From the NCBI GenBank assembly GCA_000710935.1, contig BAYV01000012.1, forward strand, positions 18,209 through 82,208: a stretch of 64,000 bases of DNA, written 5' to 3'. Positions 45,650-54,154 of this stretch are shown here, in pieces; within the stretch, counting starts at the first letter, position 1, and every line of letters begins with the position of its first letter. The DNA is from Iodidimonas nitroreducens (GTDB taxonomy: Bacteria; Pseudomonadota; Alphaproteobacteria; Sphingomonadales; Rhodothalassiaceae). The position numbers and the translations under genes are program-made. Under the pieces are notes generated by a model, which worked only from the letters and a program-made list of their open reading frames with translations, searched no databases and was not told the origin of the DNA.

Positions 45650-46645
45650 TCAGGGTTTTTCCTGAGCCAGATGCTGTTCCCAATCAAAAGCGGTTTTGAT
45701 GATCTGATCCAGATCATCATATCGAGGCACCCAGCCAAGCTGCTGGCGCAAAGCGGAGGCATCGGAAATCAGCGCCGGCGGATCGCCCGGACGCGGCGGC
45801 GCATCTTCAGCCCGAACGGCTTTGCCCGCCACCCGGCCCATGGCGGCCAGCACCTCGCGCACGGAATAGCCCTTGCCATAGCCGCAATTAAACAGCCCGA
45901 TGGGCCCATGATCCAAAAGCCACGACAAAACCAGCACATGGGCTTCCGCCAGATCCGAGACATGAATATAATCACGGACGCAGGTGCCATCGGCGGTTTC
46001 ATAATCCGTGCCGAAAATCTGCATCGATGGGCGCTTGCCGGTGGCCACTTCGCTGGCCACCTTGATCAGATGCGTGGCATTTTGGGTGCGCTGACCGGTG
46101 CGCCCCAAAGGATCGGCCCCCGCCACATTGAAATAGCGCAGGATCGCCACCCTAAAGCCCGGTGTGACGGCCACCACATCGCGCAGCATCTGTTCGGTCA
46201 TCAGCTTTGACCAGCCATAAGGATTGATCGGCCGGGTGGGGGTGTCTTCCGTTACGGCCACGCGATCGGGGATGCCATAGGTGGCGGCGGTGGATGAAAA
46301 TACCAGCCGCTCAACCCCCATTTCGATGGCAGCAGCAATGAAGCTGCGGCTGGCAGCGGTATTATTATCATAATATTTGAGCGGATCGGCCACCGATTCC
46401 TCGACCCGCACACTGCCCGCAAAATGCAGCACATCGCGAATATCATGGCGACGAATCACGGCCTTCACCGCATCGGCATCGGCAATATTGGCCACCTCCA
46501 AAGGAACATCAGGGGGCAGCGCCCGGGCCACGCCATTGGACAGATTATCGATCACCACCACCCGATGCCCGGCATCGCGCAAAGCCAGAACCGCATGGCT
46601 GCCGATATAGCCCGCACCGCCGGTGACCAGAACCGGTCTGCTCAT
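45650..46645 (-). CDS. galE: UDP-glucose 4-epimerase
   Basis: 331 residues from the ATG at 46645 (GGGGGAT upstream). NAD-binding VLVTGGAGYIGSHAVLALRDAGH, VLHFAGSVRVEESVADPLKYYDNN, catalytic FSSTAATYGIP and YGWSKLMTEQ (Tyr-Lys), RYFNVAGADPLGRTG, and VRDYIHVSDLAEAHV. It interconverts UDP-glucose and UDP-galactose for surface sugars. The stop is 7 bases from the stop of the convergent kinase. Confidence 0.95.
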   Translation of the reverse strand: MSRPVLVTGGAGYIGSHAVLALRDAGHRVVVIDNLSNGVARALPPDVPLEVANIADADAVKAVIRRHDIRDVLHFAGSVRVEESVADPLKYYDNNTAASRSFIAAAIEMGVERLVFSSTAATYGIPDRVAVTEDTPTRPINPYGWSKLMTEQMLRDVVAVTPGFRVAILRYFNVAGADPLGRTGQRTQNATHLIKVASEVATGKRPSMQIFGTDYETADGTCVRDYIHVSDLAEAHVLVLSWLLDHGPIGLFNCGYGKGYSVREVLAAMGRVAGKAVRAEDAPPRPGDPPALISDASALRQQLGWVPRYDDLDQIIKTAFDWEQHLAQEKP

Positions 46646-46739
46646 AACCATCCCCCATGCCATATCTGTAAAATCATCATGACCAGAGAGCGGCGGCAAA
46701 GCAATGCTTCAGGATGCCCGACCCGGTGCATCCCCTTCA

Positions 46740-48098
46740 TCACGTGGCCATCACCCGCTGTTTCATTCCAGGATAGCAAGCTGCCAGCAATAGCCCCCGG
46801 GCAGCAAGAAAGATCATCAAGGATGCCCATAAACCATGATTGCCATAAAGCGGCAGCAGGATCAGCAAGGCCAGCCCATAAAGGGCGAACGCGCCGATCA
46901 TCGTCCACATCATCGCAAAGCTGCGGGTGGCGCCGATAAAAATCCCATCAAACTGATAAGACCAAAGGGCGATCACCGGCATCACAATCACCCATGGCAG
47001 ATAGGGATAAGCCAAACTGCGCAGGGCATCGAGATCGGTAAAAAAGTGGATGATCGATGCCCCCAAAAGCCAGAAGATCAGGCTATAGACCAAGGCCATG
47101 GCCAGCGCCCAGATCATGGTGATCCGTACCATCTGTCGAAACACCACGCCATTGCGCCGCCCCACCGCCTCGCCCACCAAAGCTTCAGCGGCATAAGCCA
47201 TGCCATCCAACCCAAAGGAGGTGAGCATCAAAAACTGGATAAGGATCTGATTGACCCCCAGATAAAGCGTGCCCAGATTGGCACTGCTGCGCCATAAAAG
47301 GGCAAAAGCCGAAAGCAGAAACAAGGTGCGCACAAAAAGCGCGCCATTCACCGATAACAGGCGCAAAAACGCCCGCATTTGCCAGAAATCCGCCCTTTGG
47401 ACCGCCTCACGCATTGCCGCCACCGGCAGCATCCGGGCGGCGATCACCAAAGCCACAAGGGCAGCGGATAATTCGGCGGCAAGGCTGGCAAAAGCCGCCC
47501 CCGCAATCGCCATGCCAAAGCCCTGAACCAATGCGATGGTGAGCACCGCATTCGACAGATTGAGCCATAATTCGATCAGCAAAGCGAGGCGCGTGCGCTG
47601 CCGGCCGATCAGAAAGCCGATCACGGTCAGCCGCACCAGAATGAACGGCGCCCCCCAGATGCGAATGAGGCAATAGCGCATGGCCAGATCGGCTTCCGCC
47701 CGATCCGATTGCAAAAGCGCGAATAATCCATCCAGAAGGGGCTTTTGCAAAAGGATCACCAGAACACCAAACAGCCCGCCCAGAATGAGGGACCGCAGCA
47801 TGATCTCGGCAATCTGATGGGGATCATCCCGCCCAAAAGCCTGCGCCACCAGCCCGCTGGTTCCCATGCGCAGGAAGCCAAAGCTCCAATAGATGAAATG
47901 AAAAACAAAGGCCCCCAAAGCAATCGCCGCCAGAAAAACCGGATCGGGCAGATGCCCCAGCGCCCAGCTATCGACAATCCCCACCAAAGGACCGGATATG
48001 CTGGCCAGAATCGCCGGACCGGCAATCCGCCAGATCCGCCGATGGGGATCGGGCAAAGGCGCCATCATGTTTTTTCTATAATCTGCAAAACAGGCCAT
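46740..48098 (-). CDS. MATE family (DinF-type) efflux transporter
   Basis: 452 residues with 12 membrane helices. N-terminal IWRIAGPAILASISGPLVGIVDSWALGHL, then YWSFGFLRMGTSGLVAQAFGRDD, VTIGFLIGRQ-type (here VRLTVIGFLIGRQRT) and FGLDGMAYAAEALVGEAVGRRN in the second half are typical of DinF-like MATE exporters. Substrate unknown. GGGAG lies upstream of the ATG. It precedes galE by 94 bases on the same strand. Confidence 0.9.
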   Translation of the reverse strand: MACFADYRKNMMAPLPDPHRRIWRIAGPAILASISGPLVGIVDSWALGHLPDPVFLAAIALGAFVFHFIYWSFGFLRMGTSGLVAQAFGRDDPHQIAEIMLRSLILGGLFGVLVILLQKPLLDGLFALLQSDRAEADLAMRYCLIRIWGAPFILVRLTVIGFLIGRQRTRLALLIELWLNLSNAVLTIALVQGFGMAIAGAAFASLAAELSAALVALVIAARMLPVAAMREAVQRADFWQMRAFLRLLSVNGALFVRTLFLLSAFALLWRSSANLGTLYLGVNQILIQFLMLTSFGLDGMAYAAEALVGEAVGRRNGVVFRQMVRITMIWALAMALVYSLIFWLLGASIIHFFTDLDALRSLAYPYLPWVIVMPVIALWSYQFDGIFIGATRSFAMMWTMIGAFALYGLALLILLPLYGNHGLWASLMIFLAARGLLLAACYPGMKQRVMAT

Positions 48099-48185
48099 AA
48101 GCCGATCTCCCCAAACCCCATTGCCTGCAATCCTGAGGCTTTGTAAAATTGATCTCTTTCCTTATCCCAATTGGTTTTAATTTCA

Positions 48186-49136
48186 ATGGTGATGCCCCCT
48201 GATCAACCGCTTTCAGCGCATCGCCTGCCTATCGTGCATCATCCCGGTTATAGCGTTCCTTTGCCCGCAGGCCATCGCTTTCCGATGAACAAATACGGTC
48301 TATTATATGCCCGCATTCTGGCCTCGGGCTTCGGCCAGCCTTTAGATGTTCATCAGCCCCCCATGGCCGATGAAGCCCAGCTTTGCCGTGCCCATCACCC
48401 CGATTATGTGCGGCTGGTGCTATCATGCAGCCTTAGCCCTGCTGAAGAAAAACGCATCGGCCTGCCGGTCAATAAAGCGGTGGTGGATCGGGCGCGCCTC
48501 GCATCGGGGGGCACGATTTTGGCCGCGCGTTTGGCACTGGCCCACGGCATCGCCTGTCAAACCGCAGGCGGCAGCCACCATGCCCATCATGATTTCGGTT
48601 CCGGCTATTGCGTGTTCAATGATGTGGCGGTGGCGGCGGCGGTAATGCGCGCGGAAGGCCGGGTGCGGCGGATTTTGATCATCGATCTCGATGTACATCA
48701 AGGGGATGGCACAGCGGCCATTTTTAGGGATGTGCCCGAGATAACCACCTTCTCGATTCACGGAGATAAAAATTTTCCCGTGCGCAAAGCCCGCAGCGAT
48801 TATGATCTCGCCCTGGCCGATGGCACCGGGGATGAGGACTATCTCGATCTTGTGAACAGCCATATTCCGCGACTGATCGCCGCGCATCATCCTGAGCTGA
48901 TTTTCTATAATGCCGGTGTCGATCCCCATATCGATGACCGTTTGGGCCGCTTTCATCTGAGCCGCGAGGGCTTAAAAGCCAGGGATTGCGCGGTGATCGA
49001 TCATTGTCGGGGGGCGGATATCCCCCTTGTCACCGTCGTGGGCGGGGGCTATTCCAATGATCTGGAAGCGCTGGCCGGGCTGCATTTTATGGTGATCGAG
49101 GCCGCTGCCAGAAAGATGGGCTTTTCTGCTGCATAA
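48186..49136 (+). CDS. histone-deacetylase-family protein
   Basis: 316 residues from the ATG at 48186; a TTG at 48171 and an ATG at 48192 are alternatives. The HDAC site is intact: GSHHAHHDFGSGYCVFND (His pair), LIIDLDVHQGDGTA (zinc Asp and His), YNAGVDPHIDDRLG (zinc Asp) and VTVVGGGYS. Bacterial members deacetylate acetyl-CoA synthetase, polyamines or other small amides. Divergent from the MATE gene. Confidence 0.92.
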   Translation: MVMPPDQPLSAHRLPIVHHPGYSVPLPAGHRFPMNKYGLLYARILASGFGQPLDVHQPPMADEAQLCRAHHPDYVRLVLSCSLSPAEEKRIGLPVNKAVVDRARLASGGTILAARLALAHGIACQTAGGSHHAHHDFGSGYCVFNDVAVAAAVMRAEGRVRRILIIDLDVHQGDGTAAIFRDVPEITTFSIHGDKNFPVRKARSDYDLALADGTGDEDYLDLVNSHIPRLIAAHHPELIFYNAGVDPHIDDRLGRFHLSREGLKARDCAVIDHCRGADIPLVTVVGGGYSNDLEALAGLHFMVIEAAARKMGFSAA

Positions 49137-49177
49137 GGGGCCTTTGCTTGCACTTGGGGCCAAGCTGTCTTAAATGC

Positions 49178-49195
49178 AGCCCACAGGCTGGGCTT
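49178..49195 (+). terminator. weak hairpin after the HDAC gene
   Basis: AGCCCA and TGGGCT pair over a 5-base loop (49178-49194), followed by only three T. It is 42 bases past the HDAC stop and upstream of korA. Confidence 0.35.
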
Positions 49196-49332
49196 TGATG
49201 CTCAAATTGGTGCGGAAGGGCGGATGTGACAGGTCCACGTCTTCCAGATCGGCCTTGAGGGCCTTATCAGGATTGCGTTAAACGGCACGGATAAACAGAT
49301 TTTGTGCCGGATATGAAGGACAACGAACAGGC

Positions 49333-51240
49333 ATGGAACCATTCGAAACAGCCGACCGCTTGGAAGCGCTCGATAGCGTTGTCGTGCGATTTGCCGGTGA
49401 TTCCGGCGACGGTATGCAGCTCACCGGCAGCCAATTCACATCATCCACGGCGCTTGCCGGGAATGATCTGGCGACCTTTCCCGATTTTCCCGCTGAAATC
49501 CGCGCCCCTGCCGGCACCACATTCGGCGTCTCGGCCTTCCAGATCAATTTCGGATCGGCCACGGTGCTCACCGCGGGCGACGATCCCGATGTTCTGGTGG
49601 CAATGAACCCGGCGGCGCTGAAGGTCAATCTTCATACCCTGCGCGAAGGCGGCATGGTGGTGATCGATACCGGATCTTTTTCAGCCCGCAATCTGCAAAA
49701 GGCGGGCTTTGAAAGCAATCCCCTCGATACGCCTTTGCTTGATCGTTTCCGGGTTTTGCAATTCGATATCTCGAAACTGACCCTTGAGTCGGTCAAGGAA
49801 TTCGGCCTTTCGAACAAAGACGCTCTGCGCTGCAAGAATATGTGGACGCTGGGGCTGATGATGTGGATGTTTTCCCGCCCAAGGCAGGCGGTGATCACCT
49901 GGCTCAACAGCAAATTCGCCGCAAAGCCCTTATTGCGCGATGCCAATATTGCCGCCCTCAATGCCGGACATGCCTTTGGCGACACCGCCGAATTGGGCGC
50001 ATCCATCAAGCGCTATCGCGTGGATCGGGCCCAGGCCGAGCCGGGCGAATATCGCACTGTCACCGGCAGTCAGGCTTTGGCATGGGGCATTGCCGCTGCG
50101 GGCCAGCTTGCCAAATTGCCGATCATGTTCGGGTCTTATCCCATCACCCCGGCATCACCCTTGCTGCATGAATTATCACGGATGAAAGAATTCAACGTGA
50201 TGACTTTTCAGGCGGAAGATGAAATTGCCGCCATATGCTCGGCCATCGGGGCTTCTTTTGCGGGATCGATCGGGGTCACATCAAGCTCGGGCCCGGGTAT
50301 CGCCCTGAAGGGTGAGGCTTTGGGCCTCGCCATTTCCACCGAATTGCCGCTTTTAGTGGTCAATTCCCAGCGCGGCGGCCCGTCCACCGGGCTCCCCACC
50401 AAAACCGAACAATCCGATCTTTATCAGGCGGTTTATGGCCGCAATGGCGATGCGCCTTTGCCGGTGATCGCCACCGCCACGCCGGGCGATTGTTTTGATG
50501 TGGCCATCGAAGCCACACGCCTCGCGCTGAAATATATGACCCCGGTGATGCTGCTCACCGATGGCTATATCGCCAATGCCGCCGAGCCCTGGAAGCTGCC
50601 TGATTTCAACAGCCTGCCCGGGATCGAAGTGGCGCAAAAGCAATTTCCTGATGAAGGCGTGGCGTTCAATCCCTATGCCCGCGATCCCAAAACCCTTGCC
50701 CGCCCCTGGGCGGTGCCGGGCACGCCGGGGCTGGAACATCGCATTGGCGGGATCGAAAAATCCACCGAAACCGGGCATATTTCCTATGATGCCGCCAATC
50801 ATCAGAAAATGAGCAACTTGCGGGCGGAAAAGATCAACCGCATTGCCGATGATATTCCCCTGCAATCTGTGGCCTTTGGCAAAGAAGGCGGGCGTTTGGC
50901 AGTGGTTGGCTGGGGATCGACCTTTGGCCCCATCGATCAGGCGGTGCGCCGCGCCCGGGCCGAAGGGCTGGATGCCAGCCATATCCATATTCGCCATATT
51001 CATCCCTTCCCGAAAAATCTGGGGGATCTTTTGGCCAGCTATGATCGGGTGATCGTGGCGGAAATGAATATGGGGCAATTGATCACCGTTTTGCGCGATC
51101 GCTTCCTGCTCGATGCCCGCGCCTTCACCAAGGTATCGGGCCAGCCCTTCAAAATTCGCGAATTGCTGGCCGCCATTGAAGAAGAACTCGACCCCGGTTC
51201 GGCACAAGGGGCCATCTCCTCTCATAGAGCGGCGGAGTAA
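49333..51240 (+). CDS. korA: 2-oxoacid:acceptor oxidoreductase, fused gamma-alpha subunit
   Basis: 635 residues. Residues about 15-185 are the gamma domain (VVRFAGDSGDGMQLTGSQF, NPAALKVNLHTL). From about 240 is the alpha (pyrimidine-binding) domain: QALAWGIAAAGQLAKLPIMFGSYPITPASPLLHELSRM, FQAEDEIAAICSAIGASFAGSIGVTSSSGPGIALKGEALG, and RGGPSTGLPTKTEQSDL. The C-terminal domain carries VGWGSTFGPIDQAV. It oxidises 2-oxoglutarate or a related acid and passes electrons to ferredoxin, with korB. It stands 93 residues longer than separate alpha subunits because of the fusion. Confidence 0.92.
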   Translation: MEPFETADRLEALDSVVVRFAGDSGDGMQLTGSQFTSSTALAGNDLATFPDFPAEIRAPAGTTFGVSAFQINFGSATVLTAGDDPDVLVAMNPAALKVNLHTLREGGMVVIDTGSFSARNLQKAGFESNPLDTPLLDRFRVLQFDISKLTLESVKEFGLSNKDALRCKNMWTLGLMMWMFSRPRQAVITWLNSKFAAKPLLRDANIAALNAGHAFGDTAELGASIKRYRVDRAQAEPGEYRTVTGSQALAWGIAAAGQLAKLPIMFGSYPITPASPLLHELSRMKEFNVMTFQAEDEIAAICSAIGASFAGSIGVTSSSGPGIALKGEALGLAISTELPLLVVNSQRGGPSTGLPTKTEQSDLYQAVYGRNGDAPLPVIATATPGDCFDVAIEATRLALKYMTPVMLLTDGYIANAAEPWKLPDFNSLPGIEVAQKQFPDEGVAFNPYARDPKTLARPWAVPGTPGLEHRIGGIEKSTETGHISYDAANHQKMSNLRAEKINRIADDIPLQSVAFGKEGGRLAVVGWGSTFGPIDQAVRRARAEGLDASHIHIRHIHPFPKNLGDLLASYDRVIVAEMNMGQLITVLRDRFLLDARAFTKVSGQPFKIRELLAAIEEELDPGSAQGAISSHRAAE

Positions 51241-51245
51241 CCATT

Positions 51246-52265
51246 ATGAACAAGCCCTTAGTTGATCTGACCGCCAAGGATTTCGCCACGGATCAGGAAG
51301 TGCGCTGGTGCCCCGGCTGTGGCGATTATGCGATTTTAAAATGCATGCAGCGCACCTTGCCCGAATTGGGGGCAACCCCCGCCAATACGGTTTTCGTATC
51401 GGGCATCGGCTGTTCTTCGCGCTTTCCCTATTACATGGCCACCTATGGCTTCCACACCATTCATGGCCGCGCCCCGGCGGTGGCCACGGGGGTGAAGCTG
51501 GCCAATCCCGATCTGGATGTGTGGATGATCACCGGCGATGGCGATGGTCTGTCGATTGGCGGCAATCATCTGATGCATGTGTTGCGGCGGAATGTGGATC
51601 TCAATATCCTGTTATTCAACAATGAGATTTATGGCCTCACCAAAGGGCAGTATTCCCCCACATCGCGCGAAGGAACACGCTCGCCCTCCACGCCTTATGG
51701 TTCGCTGGATCGGCCGATATCGCCGGCGGGCTTTGCCTTGGGATCGGGGGCGCGCTTTGTGGCCCGCACCATCGATACGGCGCAAAAGCACATGCCCGAT
51801 ATCTTCAAGCGCGCCCATGGCCATAAAGGGGCGAGCTTTGTGGAGATTTTCCAGAATTGCATCGTTTATAATGATGGCGTGTTCAATGAATTCACCGAAA
51901 AAGCGGTGTTTGCCGATCAAACCCTTGATGTGGTGCATGGCCAGCCGATGATTTTTGGCAAGGATCGCAATAAGGGCCTGATGTTCGATGCTAAAAATTT
52001 CCGTCTGGCCGTGGCAAATATTGGCGAGGATGGCGTCGACGAAAGCGATATCCTGATCCATGATGAAACCAATCCCACCCTTGCAACGATGCTGGCAGGC
52101 CTGCATCCGCCTGATTTTCCGATGGTGATCGGGGTTATTTTCTGCAGCCCGGCTTCCAGCTTTGATCGGGATATGACCAGCCAGATGAACGCCGTGAAAG
52201 CCGAACGCGGAGCCGCCGATATGAATGCCTATCTGCGCCGTGGCTATAGCTGGACCGTGGAATAA
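51246..52265 (+). CDS. korB: 2-oxoacid:acceptor oxidoreductase beta subunit
   Basis: 339 residues, 5 bases after korA. EVRWCPGCGDYAILKCMQ and VSGIGCSSRFPYYM supply Cys ligands. ITGDGDGLSIGGNHLMHVLRRNVDLNILLFNNEIYGLTKGQYSPTS is the thiamine diphosphate motif (GDG...NN). Together with korA it gives a ferredoxin-linked alternative to 2-oxoglutarate dehydrogenase. No ferredoxin gene is adjacent. Confidence 0.94.
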   Translation: MNKPLVDLTAKDFATDQEVRWCPGCGDYAILKCMQRTLPELGATPANTVFVSGIGCSSRFPYYMATYGFHTIHGRAPAVATGVKLANPDLDVWMITGDGDGLSIGGNHLMHVLRRNVDLNILLFNNEIYGLTKGQYSPTSREGTRSPSTPYGSLDRPISPAGFALGSGARFVARTIDTAQKHMPDIFKRAHGHKGASFVEIFQNCIVYNDGVFNEFTEKAVFADQTLDVVHGQPMIFGKDRNKGLMFDAKNFRLAVANIGEDGVDESDILIHDETNPTLATMLAGLHPPDFPMVIGVIFCSPASSFDRDMTSQMNAVKAERGAADMNAYLRRGYSWTVE

Positions 52266-52295
52266 ACTCTGCCCCGGCGAGCCCGCGATTATATG

Positions 52296-52330
52296 CCCCT
52301 TGCCTGGCCCGCGCCCGGCAGGGGGTTTTT
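52296..52330 (+). terminator. rho-independent terminator after korB
   Basis: CCCC-T-TGCC (52296-52304) pairs with GGCAGGGG (52317-52324), with one bulged T and a 12-base C/G-rich loop, followed by G and five T. It is 31 bases past the korB stop. Confidence 0.75.
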
Positions 52331-52428
52331 CATAGATGCGTGCAATAAAAGCAAAACTGATAAATAATGATCTTTTCTGGCGCAGGGTTTTGCCTTGGTG
52401 CGGCGTATCACTGTGAAAAGAGTCTGAA

Positions 52429-53046
52429 TTGGCAAAAAATGGCTCGATTAATGCGACAGATGATGTGACTGGCGATATGCCCAGCGAGGATGCGGCAAAT
52501 GGTGTGGAGGCGTCTGACGAAGGTCTGATGGAACGTGTGGCGGAAGGAGACCGGGTGGCCTATGCCATTCTGGTCAAACGGCACGCAAACCGCTTTTTGG
52601 CGATGGCCGAACGTATCTTGGGCAATCGACAGGAAGCAGAAGATCAGGTTCAGCACGCCTTCACCCGGCTTTGGGTTCATGCGGCGCAGTTCAATCCGCA
52701 AACGGCGCGATTTTCCACCTGGTTTTACAAGATCGTGACCAATGCCTGCACCGATCATTTGCGCAAGAAAAAAACGGTGCCGCTGGCACAGGGATGGGAT
52801 GCAGAAGATGGGGCGCTCCGGGCCGACAAGAAAATAGAACAGGCAGAGCAAAATGAAGCCCTAAGGCAGGCTTTGATGGGGCTTTCACAACGCCAGAGGA
52901 TCGCGATCACATTGTGCTATTTTGACGAACTGAGCAATCATGAGGCCGCCCGTATCATGGGAACGAGCATCAAGGCGCTGGAATCCCTTCTGGTGCGCGG
53001 GCGCGTGGCGCTCCGCCAGATTTTGGCCGAGGATCAATCTGCATGA
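52429..53046 (+). CDS. ECF-type RNA polymerase sigma factor
   Basis: 205 residues from a TTG at 52429; an ATG at 52477 is the alternative start. Region 2: LVKRHANRFLAMAERILGNRQEAEDQVQHAFTRLWVHAAQF and FSTWFYKIVTNACTDHLRKKK. Region 4: ALMGLSQRQRIAITLCYFDELSNHEAARIMGTSIKALESLLVRGRVALRQ. It directs polymerase to stress promoters. It overlaps the next gene by 4 bases (ATGA) and heads a three-gene unit with a membrane protein and a periplasmic sensor. Confidence 0.9.
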   Translation: MAKNGSINATDDVTGDMPSEDAANGVEASDEGLMERVAEGDRVAYAILVKRHANRFLAMAERILGNRQEAEDQVQHAFTRLWVHAAQFNPQTARFSTWFYKIVTNACTDHLRKKKTVPLAQGWDAEDGALRADKKIEQAEQNEALRQALMGLSQRQRIAITLCYFDELSNHEAARIMGTSIKALESLLVRGRVALRQILAEDQSA

Positions 53047-53588
53047 CCATGAAACGGCATCAATTTTTGCACGCACTGGCCTGCTATGGCGCCGATATCG
53101 GCCGCTGGCCCATTGATTTGCGCGCCGATGGGCGATCTTTTCTTGCCCAGATCAGCGAAAAGGATGGCGCCTTTGATCCGCTCATCCTTGAAAGCCTCAA
53201 AGCCGCCCAAAGCCTTGATCATCTTCTGGATCGCAGCGCTTCGCCCGGCCCGGCTGATGATGCTTTTCTTCAGCGCCTTCAGGCCATACCCCTTCATCAT
53301 GGCCAGAGTGCACATCATGGCCAGAGTGCACATTCAAAAGATCGCCCAGGCCTTGCAAAGCCCGCCGCCGATCGCATCGGGGCAGCACTCCCGGCTTTCT
53401 GGCGCTCGGGATGGCAATGGTTCTCACCCATGAAAATCGCCGGGCAAACCGCCCTCACTGTGGCGGCGATCATCAGCGGATTATATCTTGGGGCGATGGG
53501 CCTTCATAACACCCCCAGCGATCATGTTGATCTCAGCCCCTATCTGATGGGCAATGATCTCGCCTATTATGAGGAGCCGGGCGAATGA
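53043..53588 (+). CDS. putative anti-sigma factor (single-pass membrane protein)
   Basis: 181 residues. The N-terminal cytoplasmic part (MKRHQFLHALACYGADIGRWP, then helices to about 110) could bind the sigma factor. A membrane segment lies at about 131-153 (AGQTALTVAAIISGLYLGAMG), and a short periplasmic tail ends YYEEPGE. It overlaps both neighbours by ATGA. No zinc motif of ZAS anti-sigmas is seen. The role is inferred from operon position and topology. It contains an in-frame tandem repeat coding HHGQSA twice (53295-53330). Confidence 0.6.
   Translation: MTMKRHQFLHALACYGADIGRWPIDLRADGRSFLAQISEKDGAFDPLILESLKAAQSLDHLLDRSASPGPADDAFLQRLQAIPLHHGQSAHHGQSAHSKDRPGLAKPAADRIGAALPAFWRSGWQWFSPMKIAGQTALTVAAIISGLYLGAMGLHNTPSDHVDLSPYLMGNDLAYYEEPGE
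53295..53330 (+). repeat. in-frame 18-bp tandem repeat
   Basis: CATCATGGCCAGAGTGCA occurs twice without gap at 53295-53312 and 53313-53330, then a further CAT. The copies are identical, so the duplication is recent or a slippage hotspot. It adds six residues to the linker before the membrane segment. Confidence 0.9.
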
Positions 53589-54130
53589 ATACCCCAAAGC
53601 CGCCCTTTGCTTTCACCGGATCTGCGGGCTTTAAGCTGGCCTTGGCGATTTCGGTGATTTTGAATATTTTTCTGGGCAGCATCATGCTGGGGCAGATGAT
53701 CTTTGGCAAAGATCATCATCATGATCGCAGCAGCAAAAGTGATCGCTATACCCTGCGGATGGAATTGCGGGCGCTTGATTCCGCCCTGCCCGATGAAGCC
53801 CGCAAAGCCCTGCGCCAAAGCCTCGATGCGGCCCGCACCGATCTGCGCGCGCAAATCGATGATATTCATGCTACCCGCCGTTATATCCGCGATCTTTTGG
53901 CCGCACCGCAATTGGATAGCCCGGCGCTATCGGCGGCTTTTGCCCGCCTCAATCAGGATCTGGCCGCCCTGCAAAGGCCATTGCAATCGATCATCGTTGA
54001 TTCGGCTGAAAAGATGACAGCAGATCAGCGCGCCGAGATGGCCCGGGCGCTTTCTGCGGCGCAATCCCATGCCTCCAGAAAAGCATCGGATGACAAGAAG
54101 GATGATGAAAAAAGCGACGATCCGCGCTGA
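53585..54130 (+). CDS. periplasmic heavy-metal-sensor-like protein (CnrX/ZraP type)
   Basis: 181 residues. One membrane anchor at about 16-40 (KLALAISVILNIFLGSIMLGQMIFG), followed by GKDHHHDRSSKSDRYTL, and a periplasmic helical hairpin (MELRALDSALPDEARKALRQSLDAARTDLRAQIDDIHATRRYIRDLLAAPQLDSPALSAAF). This matches the metal-resistance sensor fold of CnrX and ZraP. The HHHD cluster may bind metal. It probably passes the signal to the anti-sigma protein encoded just upstream. The C-terminus is a charged Lys/Asp tail. Confidence 0.75.
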   Translation: MNTPKPPFAFTGSAGFKLALAISVILNIFLGSIMLGQMIFGKDHHHDRSSKSDRYTLRMELRALDSALPDEARKALRQSLDAARTDLRAQIDDIHATRRYIRDLLAAPQLDSPALSAAFARLNQDLAALQRPLQSIIVDSAEKMTADQRAEMARALSAAQSHASRKASDDKKDDEKSDDPR

Positions 54131-54154
54131 TCGTCCTTGCGGCTCACAGAGCGC

